Counted from the stretch's first letter, positions 18,463 through 28,610 are shown. The stretch is 64,000 nt of DNA from Vacuolonema iberomarrocanum LEGE 07170 (GCA_015207365.1 JADEXA010000001.1:62001-126000); one strand, 5' to 3'. Notes: a model not told the origin generated them from the sequence alone. Made by a program: numbers and translations.

Positions 18463-19386
18463 TTATTTCACAGCGGTTTGCCACTGGTCGAGGAAAGCTT
18501 GGAAGCGATCGCAAAAGGCAAACGTCGCTTGGGAGAGCAGAGCACCTTCGGCAGTGATCAAAGCGATTGTCCGTGACAGAGGCTCTGGCAAGGGACGAAT
18601 CTGGATATCGGAAGGAATGGGTTCGGCAGCAAGGCGTGCTACGACCGCAGATCCTAGACCTTGCTGCACCATGCTGACGAGGGTTGAATCCTGCTGCACT
18701 TCGTAGGCAACGTTGAGGGTGCAGCCGAATTGAGCGAGATGATCGACAACAGAACGGGCATGGCGGTGGGGCGCGGCCAGGGGTGTCATGATCATCGGGA
18801 GGGTCGCAAGCTGTTCCCAGGTCAGGGGTGCATCGTCGCTCAAGCTATTGGGCGGAAAGAGCACCAAGAAATCATCCTGAAATTCCCTCTGCACTTCCAG
18901 TCCATCCCCTATGGGCAAGACCGTAAACCCCATATCCGCTTGCCCGTCTCGCACCTCCTGTTCAACGTTGGAATAGTAGGCATGCTCGGTAATGACAATG
19001 TTGACTTGAGGGAAATCTTCGCGGAACTGGGCAATGACACGGGGCAACAGATGGGTTGCGACGCTGCGGGGCGTGGCGATGCGAACCTCGCCCCCTTCTA
19101 GCCCCCGATTGCGGTTGGCCGTGTGATGCAGGCGATCGAGCAACTTCAGGACCTGCTGGGCGTCAGGCAACATTTCCTTGCCGCAGGCGGTGAGGGTCGC
19201 ACCATGGCGTCCACGGTTCAGCAACACCACCCCCAGGGTCTCTTCCAGCGCGGCGATCGCATAGCTCACGGTCGATTGCGTTACCCCCATCTCCAGCGCA
19301 GCCTCACCAAAATTCTGATGCTGGGCGATCGCCACAAAGGCCCGCAACTGAGAAAGTTTGATGCGACTATCGGCAACGCTACCCAT
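18463..19386 (-). CDS. LysR-family transcriptional regulator, paralogue 1
   Basis: A 307-residue LysR protein: winged helix-turn-helix at residues 8-66 (FGEAALEMGVTQSTVSYAIA, then LGVVLLNRGRHGATLT) and a periplasmic-binding-like effector domain (about 95-300). It is divergent from the NhaC antiporter, the classical layout for a LysR regulator and its target. It is clearly paralogous to the LysR at 62133-63065, sharing RGRHGATLT and LAAEPIP/LAAEPTP, and that gene is also divergent from a transporter. It converges with the DUF58 gene. Confidence 0.93.
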   Translation of the reverse strand: MGSVADSRIKLSQLRAFVAIAQHQNFGEAALEMGVTQSTVSYAIAALEETLGVVLLNRGRHGATLTACGKEMLPDAQQVLKLLDRLHHTANRNRGLEGGEVRIATPRSVATHLLPRVIAQFREDFPQVNIVITEHAYYSNVEQEVRDGQADMGFTVLPIGDGLEVQREFQDDFLVLFPPNSLSDDAPLTWEQLATLPMIMTPLAAPHRHARSVVDHLAQFGCTLNVAYEVQQDSTLVSMVQQGLGSAVVARLAAEPIPSDIQIRPLPEPLSRTIALITAEGALLSQATFAFCDRFQAFLDQWQTAVK

Positions 19387-19387
19387 G

Positions 19388-19428
19388 TCAATTGAATGCT
19401 GAGCAATGAGTTCATTATCAATTGTTCA
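19388..19428. promoter_or_regulatory. candidate LysR operator region
   Basis: Two TCAATTG words (at 19388 and 19418) lie 30 bp apart just outside the LysR start; the second continues as AATTGTTCA (19420-19428). The same nonamer occurs at 63310-63318 between the paralogous LysR and its divergent transporter. Inferred regulator site. Confidence 0.4.
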
Positions 19429-19553
19429 CGACTCGTTTCCCTCATTCCATTCAAAAGTTCGATAGAAGCGATTCATACTGCATTTTGATTGGGGTCGGGC
19501 GATCGCTTTAGGCTAGCGGTTGCAGCATTTGTGTCGCAGGTATCGTCTGGCTT

Positions 19554-20885
19554 ATGGATCTGGTTTTAGCGCTTGGGTTTTCGTTTCTCCTGCTGCTGGT
19601 CAGCACCTTGAAGGGGATTTTTATTGCCTATCCACTGGCGATCGCCATGGTGACGTTCATCCTCATGCTGTGGCGGCGGGGGTTCGCGCTTCCGTTTCTG
19701 ATGCAGCAGGCTGGACTGGGCTGTCGGCGGGCGCTACCCGTCATCAGTGTCCTCTTCCTCATCGGCGTTGTGATTGCCAGTTGGATGGCCTCGGGAACGG
19801 TTCCAGCACTGGTGTATTACGGCGTGCAGTGGATTCATCCTCGGCTGTTTCTGCTGACGGCCTTCTGGCTGACCAGTGGCGTGTCGCTGTTGATTGGCAC
19901 CTCCTTTGGCACCGTGGGCACGATTGGGCTGGCGCTGATGACCATGGCGCAGGGCAGTGAGGTCAACTCGGCGATGCTGGCCGGAGCCGTGATTGCAGGA
20001 GCGTATGTGGGCGATCGCTGTTCTCCGATGTCGTCCAGTGCGTTGCTGATCGCCACTGTCACGCGCACCCGTCTGTACGACAACCTCAGTAGTATGTGGC
20101 GCACCTCGCTGTTACCGCTGCTGCTGACCAGTGGCGTGTATCTGGCGCTGTCCTGGTGGTTTCCCGTTCATCCCAACCAAACCACCCTGACACTAGAGCT
20201 GAATCAGGTATTTCAGGTGGAGCCAATGTTGCTGGCTCCAGCGATCGCCATTCTGGGGCTGTCTCTCCTGAAAGTGGATGTGCGATACTCGATGCTGCTG
20301 AGCACAGGCGTGGCGATCGCCCTTGCCCTCGGCCATCAGCACCAGTCCCCCATCAACATCCTACGCTTTCTCGTATTTGGCTTCCAGCTCCACACCGATA
20401 CCTCCCTGGACACCATCCTGCTGGGTGGCGGCATTCTTTCCATGAGCCGCGTGTTGCTGGTTGTCCTGCTCTCCACCGCTTTTGTCGGCCTATTTGCTGG
20501 CACGCGCCTGCTGGATACGATCCACCCCTATCTGGCTCGCATTTCCAACCGGCCCCAGCGGCTCATGGCAACCGGCTGTGTCGGGGTTGGTTCGGCGGCC
20601 TTCGGTTGTACCCAAACCATCGCCATCCTCCTCACCGAGCAACTGATGCGTTCCAAATATGAAGAAAGCACTAAAGGTAACGCCGCATTGGCGCTTGACC
20701 TGGAAAATACAGTCGTTGTCCTTTCGCCTCTAATTCCCTGGAATATTGCCGGACTCGTCCCTGCAACTGTCCTCGGAATCCAGGCAGGGTTCATTCCCTT
20801 CGCCTGTTACTTGTATATCCTGCCGCTGGTCACTCTGATACACCTGCGGTTTACCTCTCGTCCTCGGCCCCAACTATGCAACTGA
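19554..20885 (+). CDS. nhaC: NhaC-type Na+/H+ antiporter
   Basis: A 443-residue membrane protein with about 11-12 hydrophobic segments and NhaC-family signatures: [37 protein letters not shown] and, near the end, [17 protein letters not shown]. NhaC proteins exchange Na+ (or amino-acid-like cations) for H+ at the plasma membrane. It is divergent from a LysR gene that probably controls it. Its 3' end overlaps ureA by 10 bp, so the two are likely translated from one transcript, an unusual partner for urease. Confidence 0.9.
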   Translation: MDLVLALGFSFLLLLVSTLKGIFIAYPLAIAMVTFILMLWRRGFALPFLMQQAGLGCRRALPVISVLFLIGVVIASWMASGTVPALVYYGVQWIHPRLFLLTAFWLTSGVSLLIGTSFGTVGTIGLALMTMAQGSEVNSAMLAGAVIAGAYVGDRCSPMSSSALLIATVTRTRLYDNLSSMWRTSLLPLLLTSGVYLALSWWFPVHPNQTTLTLELNQVFQVEPMLLAPAIAILGLSLLKVDVRYSMLLSTGVAIALALGHQHQSPINILRFLVFGFQLHTDTSLDTILLGGGILSMSRVLLVVLLSTAFVGLFAGTRLLDTIHPYLARISNRPQRLMATGCVGVGSAAFGCTQTIAILLTEQLMRSKYEESTKGNAALALDLENTVVVLSPLIPWNIAGLVPATVLGIQAGFIPFACYLYILPLVTLIHLRFTSRPRPQLCN

Positions 20886-21178
20886 CTCCCCAGGAAAAAG
20901 ATAAGTTATTGATCTTTACGGCTGCGTTGTTGGCAGAAAGACGTAAAGACAGAGGCTTGAAACTCAACTATCCCGAAGCGGTGGCCTATCTTTCGGCAGC
21001 GATTCTGGAAGGGGCACGCGAAGGACGCACGGTGGCGGAGTTGATGACCTACGGCACAACCCTCCTGTCGCGGGAGGATGTGATGGATGGCATTCCCGAA
21101 ATGATCCATGAGGTACAGGTGGAAGCGACCTTTCCGGACGGGACAAAGTTGGTCACGGTGCACGACCCGATCCATTAG
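20876..21178 (+). CDS. ureA: urease subunit gamma
   Basis: The 100-residue product is a complete urease gamma subunit: [54 protein letters not shown] and the C-terminal VHDPIH. Urease hydrolyses urea to ammonia and carbamate in the cytosol; the nickel site is in UreC, which is not in this window. The start overlaps the end of nhaC. The next gene is not ureB but a SnoaL-like protein. Confidence 0.97.
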   Translation: MQLTPQEKDKLLIFTAALLAERRKDRGLKLNYPEAVAYLSAAILEGAREGRTVAELMTYGTTLLSREDVMDGIPEMIHEVQVEATFPDGTKLVTVHDPIH

Positions 21179-21211
21179 ATCGCGCGTTAAACCTCATGGT
21201 CGTCCAAGGAT

Positions 21212-21667
21212 GTGTTGATTTTGGATAGCAATCTATCCCGTGATCGTCTAGCCGGGAATAAAGCGTTAATCCGACGATTCTACGGTGATGTTTGGAATCA
21301 GAAAAAGCTAGAGCTTTTGCCGGAAATCTTGAGCCCAAGGTTTTGTTGGCATGAGCCTTACGAAGCAGACGACATCACCAATCTTGAAGCCGCGATCGCC
21401 TTCCTCAAAGTGCTCTTTACCGCCTTCCCCGACTACACCATCGAAATTGAGGATTTGTTTGGGGAGGGCGATCGCATTGCGGTTCGATGGCTGGGTAGCG
21501 GCACCCACTTAGGTGAACTAAAAGGGATTCCACCGACGGGACGCAACATTTCTATTCCAGGCACAAGTATCTTTTGCATTGAAGCCGGAATGATCTCAGA
21601 ATATTGGACAAGTTTAGACAGTCTATTAGTCATGGCCGAGATTGGCGCATTTGACGCAGGCCGTTAA
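21212..21667 (+). CDS. SnoaL-like / ester cyclase family protein
   Basis: The 151-residue NTF2-fold protein starts at GTG 21212. It shows the SnoaL-like pattern: [18 protein letters not shown] near the N-terminus, [19 protein letters not shown], then [20 protein letters not shown] and a final [16 protein letters not shown]. These proteins bind small molecules, some as polyketide cyclases, most uncharacterised. It lies between ureA (33 bp away) and ureB (46 bp away) on the same strand, so it interrupts the usual ureAB pair within one probable operon. Confidence 0.85.
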   Translation: MLILDSNLSRDRLAGNKALIRRFYGDVWNQKKLELLPEILSPRFCWHEPYEADDITNLEAAIAFLKVLFTAFPDYTIEIEDLFGEGDRIAVRWLGSGTHLGELKGIPPTGRNISIPGTSIFCIEAGMISEYWTSLDSLLVMAEIGAFDAGR

Positions 21668-21713
21668 ATTCATCCACGCCACAGGACAAACCAAATTCAT
21701 AGCGAGGGTCACG

Positions 21714-22022
21714 ATGATTCCAGGGGAAATGTTGATTGAATCCGGTGAAATCGAACTGAATGCCGGACGCGAAACGGTAACGTTGATGGTAGCCAATACG
21801 GGCGATCGCCCGATCCAAGTCGGCTCCCACTTCCACTTTTTCGAAGTCAACCAAGCGCTGTCCTTTGATCGCGATCGGGCCAAGGGGATGCGCCTCGATA
21901 TTCCCGCTGGAACGGCTGTGCGGTTTGAACCGGGCGACGAAAAGGACGTGACCCTCGTCACCCTGGCCGGTAGCCGTGAAGTCTATGGCCTCAATGCTTT
22001 GGTCAACGGCAAGCTGGACTAA
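21714..22022 (+). CDS. ureB: urease subunit beta
   Basis: From ATG 21714 the product is 102 residues with the family start [16 protein letters not shown] and motifs [35 protein letters not shown] and [10 protein letters not shown]. An in-frame extension upstream (from 21642) lies inside the SnoaL gene end and has no family similarity. UreB is a structural urease subunit. The stop TAA (22020-22022) coincides with the first bases of hairpin element B1, and ureC does not follow. Confidence 0.95.
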   Translation: MIPGEMLIESGEIELNAGRETVTLMVANTGDRPIQVGSHFHFFEVNQALSFDRDRAKGMRLDIPAGTAVRFEPGDEKDVTLVTLAGSREVYGLNALVNGKLD

Positions 22023-22119
22023 TACCAATTCGCAGAGAATCCACTCCAGATATTTTTTTGAAAGTCGCGCAGTACGCGACTTTCAAAAAAATATCTGGTT
22101 TTGGTTTTCGTTGAATTGG
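22020..22119 (+). repeat. hairpin element family B, copy 1
   Basis: Outer inverted ends TAATACCAATTC and GAATTGGA enclose a perfect 24-bp stem (22046-22069 with 22075-22098) and a five-base loop CAGTA. Right of the stem is the family sequence GGTTTTGGTTTTCGTTGAA. The first TAA is the ureB stop codon. Confidence 0.9.
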
Positions 22120-22199
22120 ACTAACGTTCCCAGGATTTGCACATTTCGTTGATAGTGGGCATTGCCCACCCTAAAAAACGTGAATTCAGGATAAGAAAA

Positions 22200-22320
22200 T
22201 CTGGCGGTTGAAACCGCGACTAACGGAGCGAAACCCGCCTTCGCGGGTTCTCAAACTACGAATTTTCATAGTCCGCAACGGCGGACTTTGTTCTGATAGC
22301 CGCGACTTTAGTCGCCAAGG
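22200..22320. repeat. cluster of four small hairpins of a common cyanobacterial repeat type
   Basis: Four short perfect stems follow each other: GCGGTT/AACCGC (22204-22217), AACCCGC/GCGGGTT (22232-22249), AGTCCGC/GCGGACT (22270-22287) and GCGAC/GTCGC (22302-22315). The words resemble intergenic repeats seen widely in cyanobacteria. They lie downstream of both ureB and the pentapeptide gene. Confidence 0.7.
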
Positions 22321-22420
22321 TGTTATCCCGAACTCACATTAAAAAGGCCAGTGAGAATTTTTGAAACCTTGTGCTATAGGAATTTCAAGAATTCTCTGTA
22401 CGGGTTTTATAGGCTTGGGA

Positions 22421-22984
22421 TTAGTAGCAATCCAAGGTGTCGCGGGTGTTGCGCCCGGTGGTGGGGTTGGTGCCATCGGCGATCGCGCACAGAATATCCT
22501 GCTGGTCGGTTCGCATCAGCACCTCCGTAAAATCGGCTCCAGTGATGGTGGCACGATTAAATTTGGCATTGAAGGCAAATGCTCCTTCCAAGACCGCATT
22601 TGTCAGATTGGCATCCACCAAGCGAGCGCTGTCGAGAGTGGCATAGCTAAGATTTGCGCCCTCCAGGTTGGCATCCTCCAAGTTCGCCCCAAAAAAGCTG
22701 ACCCCGCTTAGGTTGGCTCCGCTGAAGTTGGTGCGCCGCAAGAGGGCTTTGGTAAAGCTGGAATCGGTCAAGTCTTTGCCCGAAAAGTCGGCATCAATCA
22801 AGGTTTCTTTGTTGTAAGAAAGCGCTTGGGCATTGCCGATGGGCAAGGCCACCAGACACAGCACCAGCAATAGGCTCACCGCGACTCGCCAAACCTGACT
22901 CCATCGCCGGAGTCGTACCACCCCAGACCAGGCATTTGTCAGCATCGAAGACCCTGTGGAGGAAGAAAGGAGTCGCAACAGCAT
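22421..22984 (-). CDS. pentapeptide-repeat protein, probably thylakoid lumenal
   Basis: From ATG 22984 the product is 187 residues; ATG 22945 is an equally possible start. A basic stretch and hydrophobic segment ([20 protein letters not shown]) with AQALS form a signal peptide. About 12 pentapeptide units follow (A-[DN]-[LF]-x-x type: [25 protein letters not shown]), forming a right-handed beta-helix. The C-terminal stretch [21 protein letters not shown] has a pair of cysteines and resembles lumenal pentapeptide proteins of cyanobacteria and plastids. Function unknown. Confidence 0.85.
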   Translation of the reverse strand: MLLRLLSSSTGSSMLTNAWSGVVRLRRWSQVWRVAVSLLLVLCLVALPIGNAQALSYNKETLIDADFSGKDLTDSSFTKALLRRTNFSGANLSGVSFFGANLEDANLEGANLSYATLDSARLVDANLTNAVLEGAFAFNAKFNRATITGADFTEVLMRTDQQDILCAIADGTNPTTGRNTRDTLDCY

Positions 22985-23144
22985 AGGTGCTTTTGGGTAA
23001 GGTGAGTTGGAGGATAACGAGGATAGGGATGAGGTAGCCAGCAGCCTTGATGAGATCGTTTCTGCGCTAGCTCTGCCTAATATCCTACCGAGCATTTGCA
23101 CCCATCCATCCACATATTCACCCATCCATCAAGCAACCCATACT

Positions 23145-23537
23145 ATGCCATCTTCACCCAAACCCAACCTGGGAGCCCGTGCCGAGAAACAGGTCGGCGA
23201 ATGGCTAACGGCAGCAGGGTGGGAGCTATTGCACCATCGTTGGCACTGCCGCTGGGGCGAGCTGGATTGGGTGGCGATCGCCCCGCCGCGTCCGCCTGCC
23301 CCTCGCTCGCTGGTGTTTGTAGAAGTGAAGGCTCGCAGCCGTGGCAGTTGGGATGCCAACGGCTTAGAGGCCATCACCCCAATCAAGCAGGCTCGCCTGT
23401 GGCAAGCCGCCGAGTTATTCCTGGCAGAATTTCCTGAACTGGCAGAGTTGCCCTGTCGCTTTGATGTGGTGCTGGTGCGGCAATCGGGCGATCGGCTTTA
23501 CCTGCACCAACATATCGCCCATGCCTTTGAGCAGTAA
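23145..23537 (+). CDS. YraN/UPF0102 endonuclease-like protein
   Basis: From ATG 23145 the product is 130 residues with the UPF0102 pattern: LGARAEKQVGEWLTAAGWELL, the nuclease-fold GELDWVAIA and LVFVEVKARS (D...ExK-type residues) and a C-terminal RFDVVLV. The fold is that of Holliday-junction-resolvase-like nucleases; the biological role is unknown. The in-frame extension upstream is low-complexity and overlaps the divergent pentapeptide gene. The TAA stop (23535-23537) is also the first base triplet of hairpin element A2. Confidence 0.9.
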   Translation: MPSSPKPNLGARAEKQVGEWLTAAGWELLHHRWHCRWGELDWVAIAPPRPPAPRSLVFVEVKARSRGSWDANGLEAITPIKQARLWQAAELFLAEFPELAELPCRFDVVLVRQSGDRLYLHQHIAHAFEQ

Positions 23538-23643
23538 TATCAAATCCGGTTAAACAGCCGTAAAACCCAACTATCGTTTGTGCCCGCTGCATTGCAGCGG
23601 GCACAAACGATAGTTGGGTTCTTCAACCGGATTTGACATAACA
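23535..23643 (-). repeat. hairpin element family A, copy 2 (inverted orientation)
   Basis: Ends TAATATCAAATCCGG and CCGGATTTGACATAA enclose a perfect 27-bp stem (23564-23590 with 23594-23620) with a three-base loop. The GAAGAAC side flank lies on the right here, so the copy is inverted relative to copies 1, 3 and 5. Its first TAA is the stop of the YraN gene. Confidence 0.9.
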
Positions 23644-23657
23644 CGAGTCAGGCTGCG

Positions 23658-23752
23658 GCGTTGCTAATTCTGTGCGTACAACAGGTACGGTATGAATCGA
23701 AACTTCGGTTTCGATTCATACCGTTTTCAGTTCATACCGTTTTCAGTAACGC
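23658..23752 (+). repeat. hairpin element family E, copy 1, with a 16-bp tandem duplication
   Basis: Ends GCGTTGCT (23658) and AGTAACGC (23745) surround a perfect 17-bp stem (23687-23703 with 23708-23724, TTCG loop) built on GGTATGAATCGAAAC. TTCATACCGTTTTCAG is then exactly repeated (23715-23730 and 23731-23746). The second family E copy is at 31730-31808. Confidence 0.85.
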
Positions 23753-23816
23753 GGGTCAGCCTTCAGACATCTAGAATGAAGCATTCTACACCTCAAAATC
23801 AAAACCAAATTGTCCC

Positions 23817-24545
23817 ATGTCTACTTCGAAAAAGCTTTACGAAGGCAAAGCAAAGATTCTCTACACCACCGATGATCCCAACATCTTGCTGACGATCTTC
23901 AAAGATGATGCCACTGCGTTTAACGCCCAAAAGCGCGGCACGATTGTCGGCAAAGGCCGCATCAACTGTAAGGTGTCTAGCCATCTGCTACAGCGGTTGG
24001 AGCAAACAGGCATTCCCACTCACTTTATTGATTCCCCAGAAGAGGGGCAGATGCGGGTAAAGGCCGTGCAGATTATCCCACTAGAGGTGGTGGTGCGGAA
24101 CATTGCCGCCGGGAGCCTCTGTCGCCAAACAGGCATTGCGGTGGGCACGCCCCTCTTGCCGCCGCTCGTGGAGTTCTACTACAAAAATGATGACCTGGGC
24201 GACCCGTTGTTGACGATGGATCGCCTGCGGGTGATGAACCTGGCAACCGCAGAGCGAGTTGAGGAATTGCGGCGGCTAGCGTTGGCGGTCAATACAGAAT
24301 TGACCAATTTTTTTCAGCATTGCGGCATTACGCTGGTGGATTTCAAGCTGGAGTTTGGTTTGGATGCCCAGCAGCACCTCTTGCTGGCCGACGAGATCAG
24401 CCCAGATACCTGTCGGCTGTGGGATCAGGCGGAACCTGATGCCAAAAAGCGAGTCATGGATAAGGATCGCTTCCGTCATGACCTAGGCAATGTAGAAGCC
24501 GCGTACCAGCAGGTGCTGAATCGGGTTTTGGCACAGATGGGCTAA
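23817..24545 (+). CDS. purC: SAICAR synthetase
   Basis: PurC joins CAIR and aspartate using ATP in purine biosynthesis. The 242 residues match the family length, with KLYEGKAKILY at the N-terminus, DDATAFNAQK, VVRNIAAGSLCRQTGI, LVDFKLEFG and DEISPDTCRLWD (metal and ATP site). It is followed after 139 bp by the bamA-lpx cluster on the same strand; promoter position is not clear. Confidence 0.97.
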   Translation: MSTSKKLYEGKAKILYTTDDPNILLTIFKDDATAFNAQKRGTIVGKGRINCKVSSHLLQRLEQTGIPTHFIDSPEEGQMRVKAVQIIPLEVVVRNIAAGSLCRQTGIAVGTPLLPPLVEFYYKNDDLGDPLLTMDRLRVMNLATAERVEELRRLALAVNTELTNFFQHCGITLVDFKLEFGLDAQQHLLLADEISPDTCRLWDQAEPDAKKRVMDKDRFRHDLGNVEAAYQQVLNRVLAQMG

Positions 24546-24684
24546 GACAAGACGGTGTATGCTGTACAATTGCTGCGGTTTTCTATGGTCGGTTCCCCAG
24601 GGTTCCGATAGGATTGCCGGGGGCGGTAGCTCAGTTAAACTGATACGATCCCGCGTAAAAATCCGGTGTGAAAGGGGATATAAC

Positions 24685-26973
24685 GTGAACGTGAAAAAAA
24701 TTTGGTTGTCGCCTGTTCTATTGGCAATTTTGACCCTATCGGCATTATTGGGAGTGGCTCCGTCCGCCCGCGCCGAGACGGAGTCTGAGGTCGAAGCAGA
24801 GGCAGGAGTAGATTCTCCGGCTGCATCGTCCGAGAATTTGGAGGTGACGGAACCGAATGTGGCCGTTGCTCCAACCGAGTCCTCATCCGTTGCGGATTCT
24901 GACAAGATCCGTCCGTTGTTGGGGGAAGACGTGGAGACGGCGATCGCCCCTTCCACCCCGGCAGTTCCTGCATTCAACCCAACAGCCAGGGTCGATGTTG
25001 CCGTTGCCGCCGCCGTGGAGCGTCGGGAGCCTGCTGCAACCTCCGTCAGGACAGACGACGACGAAGCCAAGGTGCGATCGCTGCTGGGCGAAGCGACTCA
25101 GGGTACCCCTTCCGTTGCTCCATTGCCGCTCGCCCAACAAGAGGTTCCGGAAGAACCACCGACCTTCTTAACCCCCGAGGATTTGCCGCCTGAGGCCACC
25201 GAAGAGGTTCCAACTGAGCCGCGTGTATTGGTCGCAGAAGTGGCCATTAGTGGTGCGCCGCCCGAACTGGAAGATCAGATCTTTCGCGCCATTAACACCC
25301 GCCCCGGCCAGACGACCAGCCGTACCCAGTTGCAGCAGGATGTGAACGCGATTTTTGCAACGGGCTTCTTTGCTGAAGCTCAAGCTATTCCTGAAGACAC
25401 GCCCCTGGGGGTGCGCATTACGTTCTTGGTGGAAACCAACCCCGTTTTGCAGGATGTCGCGTTGGTCAATAGCGAGGTGGTTCCCCCGGAAACGGTGGAT
25501 GAAATCTTCGGTGAGCAGTACGGCGAAATATTGAACCTGAATGAGTTGCAGGACAACATCGAAGAACTGAACGCCTGGTATCAAGAGAACGGCTATGTGC
25601 TGGCCCAGGTGATTGATATTCCTGAGGTGCAGGACGACGGGACGGTACAAATTGCCGTTGCTGAAGGCGAAATCGAAGACATCGAGATTCAGTTTGTGGG
25701 CGACGATGGGGAGCCCTTTGATGAGGATGGTGAACCCATTGAAGGGCGCACACGCGACTTCATCATCACGCGGCAATTTGAGAGCCAGCCGGGCGATATC
25801 TTCAACCAGCAGCAAATTGAAACAGATTTGCGACGGGCGTTTGGCCTGGGTATTTTTGATGATTTGCAAATTGCCCTCAGCCCTGGGGACGACCCGAGCA
25901 GGGTGGATGTGACAGTGATTGTGGATGAAGGGCAAACGGGGTCGATCGCCGCTGGGGTCGGGGTGAGCTCCGCCAGTGGTCTGTTTGGAACCGTGAGCTA
26001 CCAGGAGCGCAACTTTGGGGGCAATAACCAACAACTCGCCGCCGAGTTTCAGCTTGGGGAACGGGATTTGTTGTTTGATGTCAGCTTTACCGATCCCTGG
26101 ATTGCAACGGATCCCAATCGGACATCCTACACGGTGAATGCCTTTAGCCGCCGGTCGATTCCGCTGGTTTTCCAGGGTGGAGAAGATGAAGTCTTTTTGC
26201 CCAATGGCGATCGCCCCCGGGTTCGTCGCTTTGGTGGCGGGATCGCCTTTGGCCGTCCGATTGATGAAAGCTGGACGGGTAGCGTCGGCATTCGCTATCA
26301 AAACATTCGCTTGCAGGATTCGGATGGGGATCTGTCTCCCGAAGACGAATTTGGCAATGACCTGAGCTTTAGCGAAGATGGTACCGACGACCTGCTGCTG
26401 CTCCAGGTTTCAGCCACAAACGACCAGCGCAACAGCCCCTTAACCCCAACCAGTGGGTCTTTCCTCCGCCTCAGCACTGAGCAATCGGTTCCCATTGGCG
26501 ATGCCAGTATCTTTATGAATCGTCTGCGTGCCAGTTACAGCTACTTCATCCCGGTTGATTTCACCGACTTTAACGAAGGGCCTGAAACCCTCGCGTTGAA
26601 CCTCCAGGGTGGCGTGATTCTGGGCGACCTGCCCCCCTACGAAGCCTTCTCCCTGGGTGGGACGGACTCGGTACGGGGCTACGACGCCGGGGATGTGGGG
26701 AGTGGTCGGGCCTTTGTGCTGGGCTCGGCGGAATATCGCTTCCCGCTCTTCTCCATCTTGGGTGGCGTGCTGTTTGTCGACTTTGGCACCGACCTCGGTA
26801 CCGGGAGCGATGTCCCCGGTGAACCTGCCGAAATCCGTGATAAACCCGGCACGGGCTTTGGCTATGGCGTCGGCCTGCGGGTGCAGTCACCTATCGGAGC
26901 CGTGCGGGTTGATTATGGATTTAATGATGAAGGGGATGGGCGTTTGCACTTTGGGATTGGCGAACGGTTTTAA
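24685..26973 (+). CDS. bamA: Omp85/BamA-family outer-membrane assembly protein
   Basis: From GTG 24685, preceded by AAAGGGGA, the product is 762 residues. A signal peptide (VKKIWLSPVLLAILTLSALLG to SARAE) is followed by a long acidic, Pro/Ala-rich linker (about 35-180), POTRA domains (about 180-430) and a 16-strand beta barrel (about 440-762) ending in the C-terminal Phe expected for Omp85 proteins (HFGIGERF). The barrel has the conserved LGGTDSVRGY, the lid/loop motif. It inserts beta-barrel proteins into the outer membrane. Upstream in-frame sequence back to 24559 has no signal character. The gene heads the conserved cluster bamA-lpxC-fabZ-lpxA-lpxB. Confidence 0.93.
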   Translation: MNVKKIWLSPVLLAILTLSALLGVAPSARAETESEVEAEAGVDSPAASSENLEVTEPNVAVAPTESSSVADSDKIRPLLGEDVETAIAPSTPAVPAFNPTARVDVAVAAAVERREPAATSVRTDDDEAKVRSLLGEATQGTPSVAPLPLAQQEVPEEPPTFLTPEDLPPEATEEVPTEPRVLVAEVAISGAPPELEDQIFRAINTRPGQTTSRTQLQQDVNAIFATGFFAEAQAIPEDTPLGVRITFLVETNPVLQDVALVNSEVVPPETVDEIFGEQYGEILNLNELQDNIEELNAWYQENGYVLAQVIDIPEVQDDGTVQIAVAEGEIEDIEIQFVGDDGEPFDEDGEPIEGRTRDFIITRQFESQPGDIFNQQQIETDLRRAFGLGIFDDLQIALSPGDDPSRVDVTVIVDEGQTGSIAAGVGVSSASGLFGTVSYQERNFGGNNQQLAAEFQLGERDLLFDVSFTDPWIATDPNRTSYTVNAFSRRSIPLVFQGGEDEVFLPNGDRPRVRRFGGGIAFGRPIDESWTGSVGIRYQNIRLQDSDGDLSPEDEFGNDLSFSEDGTDDLLLLQVSATNDQRNSPLTPTSGSFLRLSTEQSVPIGDASIFMNRLRASYSYFIPVDFTDFNEGPETLALNLQGGVILGDLPPYEAFSLGGTDSVRGYDAGDVGSGRAFVLGSAEYRFPLFSILGGVLFVDFGTDLGTGSDVPGEPAEIRDKPGTGFGYGVGLRVQSPIGAVRVDYGFNDEGDGRLHFGIGERF

Positions 26974-27060
26974 CCGCGACCCATCCTGACCCTTTGCCGA
27001 CCCGATGCGTTGCTGTTCACCTTATGTTGATTTCTAGAGGAGGAGCGATCGCCCAAATCC

Positions 27061-27975
27061 ATGATGGACTCTACTTCTTCCCTTTTGTCTCAAACCACCC
27101 ATCCCACTCCATCGGAAAGCGGGGAGACGGACATCACGGCGCGATCGCAGCAAACGGTGCAGCAACCGTTTGAGCGCACAGGGGTGGCCATGCACTCGGG
27201 CAATCCGGTGCAGGTTCGGGTTTTGCCGGCCCCGGCCAATACCGGACGCAACTTTGTCCGCGTCGATTTGCCTAGCACACCGACTATTCCTGCCACCATC
27301 CTCCAGGTGGGGCAAACCACCTTGTCCACAGAGCTAGCGGTGGAGTATGGGGCGCTATCGGCAACCGTGCGCACGGTCGAGCATTTGTTAGCCGCGCTAA
27401 CGGGGATGGGCATCGACAATGCCCGCATTGAAATCGATGGCGGAGAAGTTCCTATCCTGGATGGATCGGCCCTGCCTTGGGTGGAGGCGATCGCCGAAGT
27501 GGGCATTCAACCCCAAGCGGTTCCCAAAGCACCCGCTCCCGTCCTAAAGCAATCCACCACGGTGTACCAGGATGATGCCTTTGCCGCCGCCATTCCGTCT
27601 CCCCAACTGCGGTTTACCTACGGCATCGACTTTGAGATCGAACCGATTGGCAAGCAGTGGATGAGCTGGTCGCCGCAGGACGAGCCCTTTGAGCAGGCGA
27701 TCGCCCCAGCCCGCACCTTTGGCTTGGCCCATCAGGTTGAATATTTGCGCTCTCAGGGATTGATCAAAGGGGGCAGCCTCGACAATGCCCTCGTTTGTGG
27801 AGCGAAGGACTGGTTGAATCCTCCCCTGCGATTTTCAAATGAGCCAGTGCGCCATAAACTTTTAGACTTAGTAGGAGACTTGAGTCTGGTTGACCGCCTG
27901 CCCATCGCCCATTACATCGCCTACAAGGCCAGCCATCATCTCCATACGCGCCTAGCCCATCGGCTTGTGCAGTAG
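27061..27975 (+). CDS. lpxC: UDP-3-O-acyl-N-acetylglucosamine deacetylase
   Basis: LpxC is the committed, zinc-dependent deacetylase of lipid A synthesis. The 304 residues include [18 protein letters not shown] (zinc His), [31 protein letters not shown] (zinc His and catalytic Asp region) and the C-terminal [13 protein letters not shown]. The start has an in-frame ATG pair at 27061 and 27064. It belongs to the bamA-lpx cluster, 87 bp after bamA. Confidence 0.95.
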   Translation: MMDSTSSLLSQTTHPTPSESGETDITARSQQTVQQPFERTGVAMHSGNPVQVRVLPAPANTGRNFVRVDLPSTPTIPATILQVGQTTLSTELAVEYGALSATVRTVEHLLAALTGMGIDNARIEIDGGEVPILDGSALPWVEAIAEVGIQPQAVPKAPAPVLKQSTTVYQDDAFAAAIPSPQLRFTYGIDFEIEPIGKQWMSWSPQDEPFEQAIAPARTFGLAHQVEYLRSQGLIKGGSLDNALVCGAKDWLNPPLRFSNEPVRHKLLDLVGDLSLVDRLPIAHYIAYKASHHLHTRLAHRLVQ

Positions 27976-28076
27976 GGTTTGCAGAGTTCCCTGCCTGCTC
28001 GCCGGGATGGTTTTATGACTGAGCTATTTGATCTGTTCTAACTTTGTTTGTTTTACTCGTTTGAGTCCCTCAACTT

Positions 28077-28610
28077 ATGTCCACCTTGACTGACCTTCAT
28101 ACTGATATTTCCTCTGATAACTCTCCGGCTCCAGAGACGGCTGACCCGACAGCAAAACATCCCACGGCGCAGCCCTGCATTTTTTCTGTCGAAGAAATCC
28201 ACAAGCTTCTGCCCCATCGCTATCCTTTTTCCTTAGTCGATCGCATCATCGATTTTGTGCCCGAAAAGCGGGCAACCGGCATCAAAAATGTCACCTTTAA
28301 CGAACCCCACTTCCAAGGACATTTCCCCGGACGCCCCATCATGCCAGGGGTTTTGATTATCGAGGCAATGGCACAGGTGGGGGGGGTCGTTTTGACCCAA
28401 CTCCCCGATATCCCCGTCGGGCTGTTCATGTTTGCGGGCATTGACGATGTCCGCTTCCGCCGCCCTGTTGTTCCGGGCGATCAGTTAATCATGACCGTTG
28501 AACTGTTGCGCATCAAGCACCGCAAGTTTGGGTGGATGCAGGGGCGGGCTGAGGTCGAGGGACAACTGGCAGCCCAGGGTAAGCTCATGTTTTCTCTGGT
28601 TGATGAATAG
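28077..28610 (+). CDS. fabZ: (3R)-hydroxyacyl-ACP dehydratase
   Basis: FabZ dehydrates beta-hydroxyacyl-ACP in fatty-acid elongation, sharing its substrate pool with LpxA. The 177 residues carry an N-terminal polar extension of about 35 residues, then [14 protein letters not shown] (catalytic His), [19 protein letters not shown] (catalytic Glu) and the hotdog-fold C-terminus. Placement between lpxC and lpxA is the standard bacterial order and links fatty acid and lipid A synthesis. Confidence 0.96.
   Translation: MSTLTDLHTDISSDNSPAPETADPTAKHPTAQPCIFSVEEIHKLLPHRYPFSLVDRIIDFVPEKRATGIKNVTFNEPHFQGHFPGRPIMPGVLIIEAMAQVGGVVLTQLPDIPVGLFMFAGIDDVRFRRPVVPGDQLIMTVELLRIKHRKFGWMQGRAEVEGQLAAQGKLMFSLVDE

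Noticed and set aside
23096..23144. N-terminal extension of the YraN gene
   Set aside because: It consists of CCCATCCATC-type low-complexity repeats overlapping the divergent pentapeptide gene region; family similarity begins at ATG 23145.
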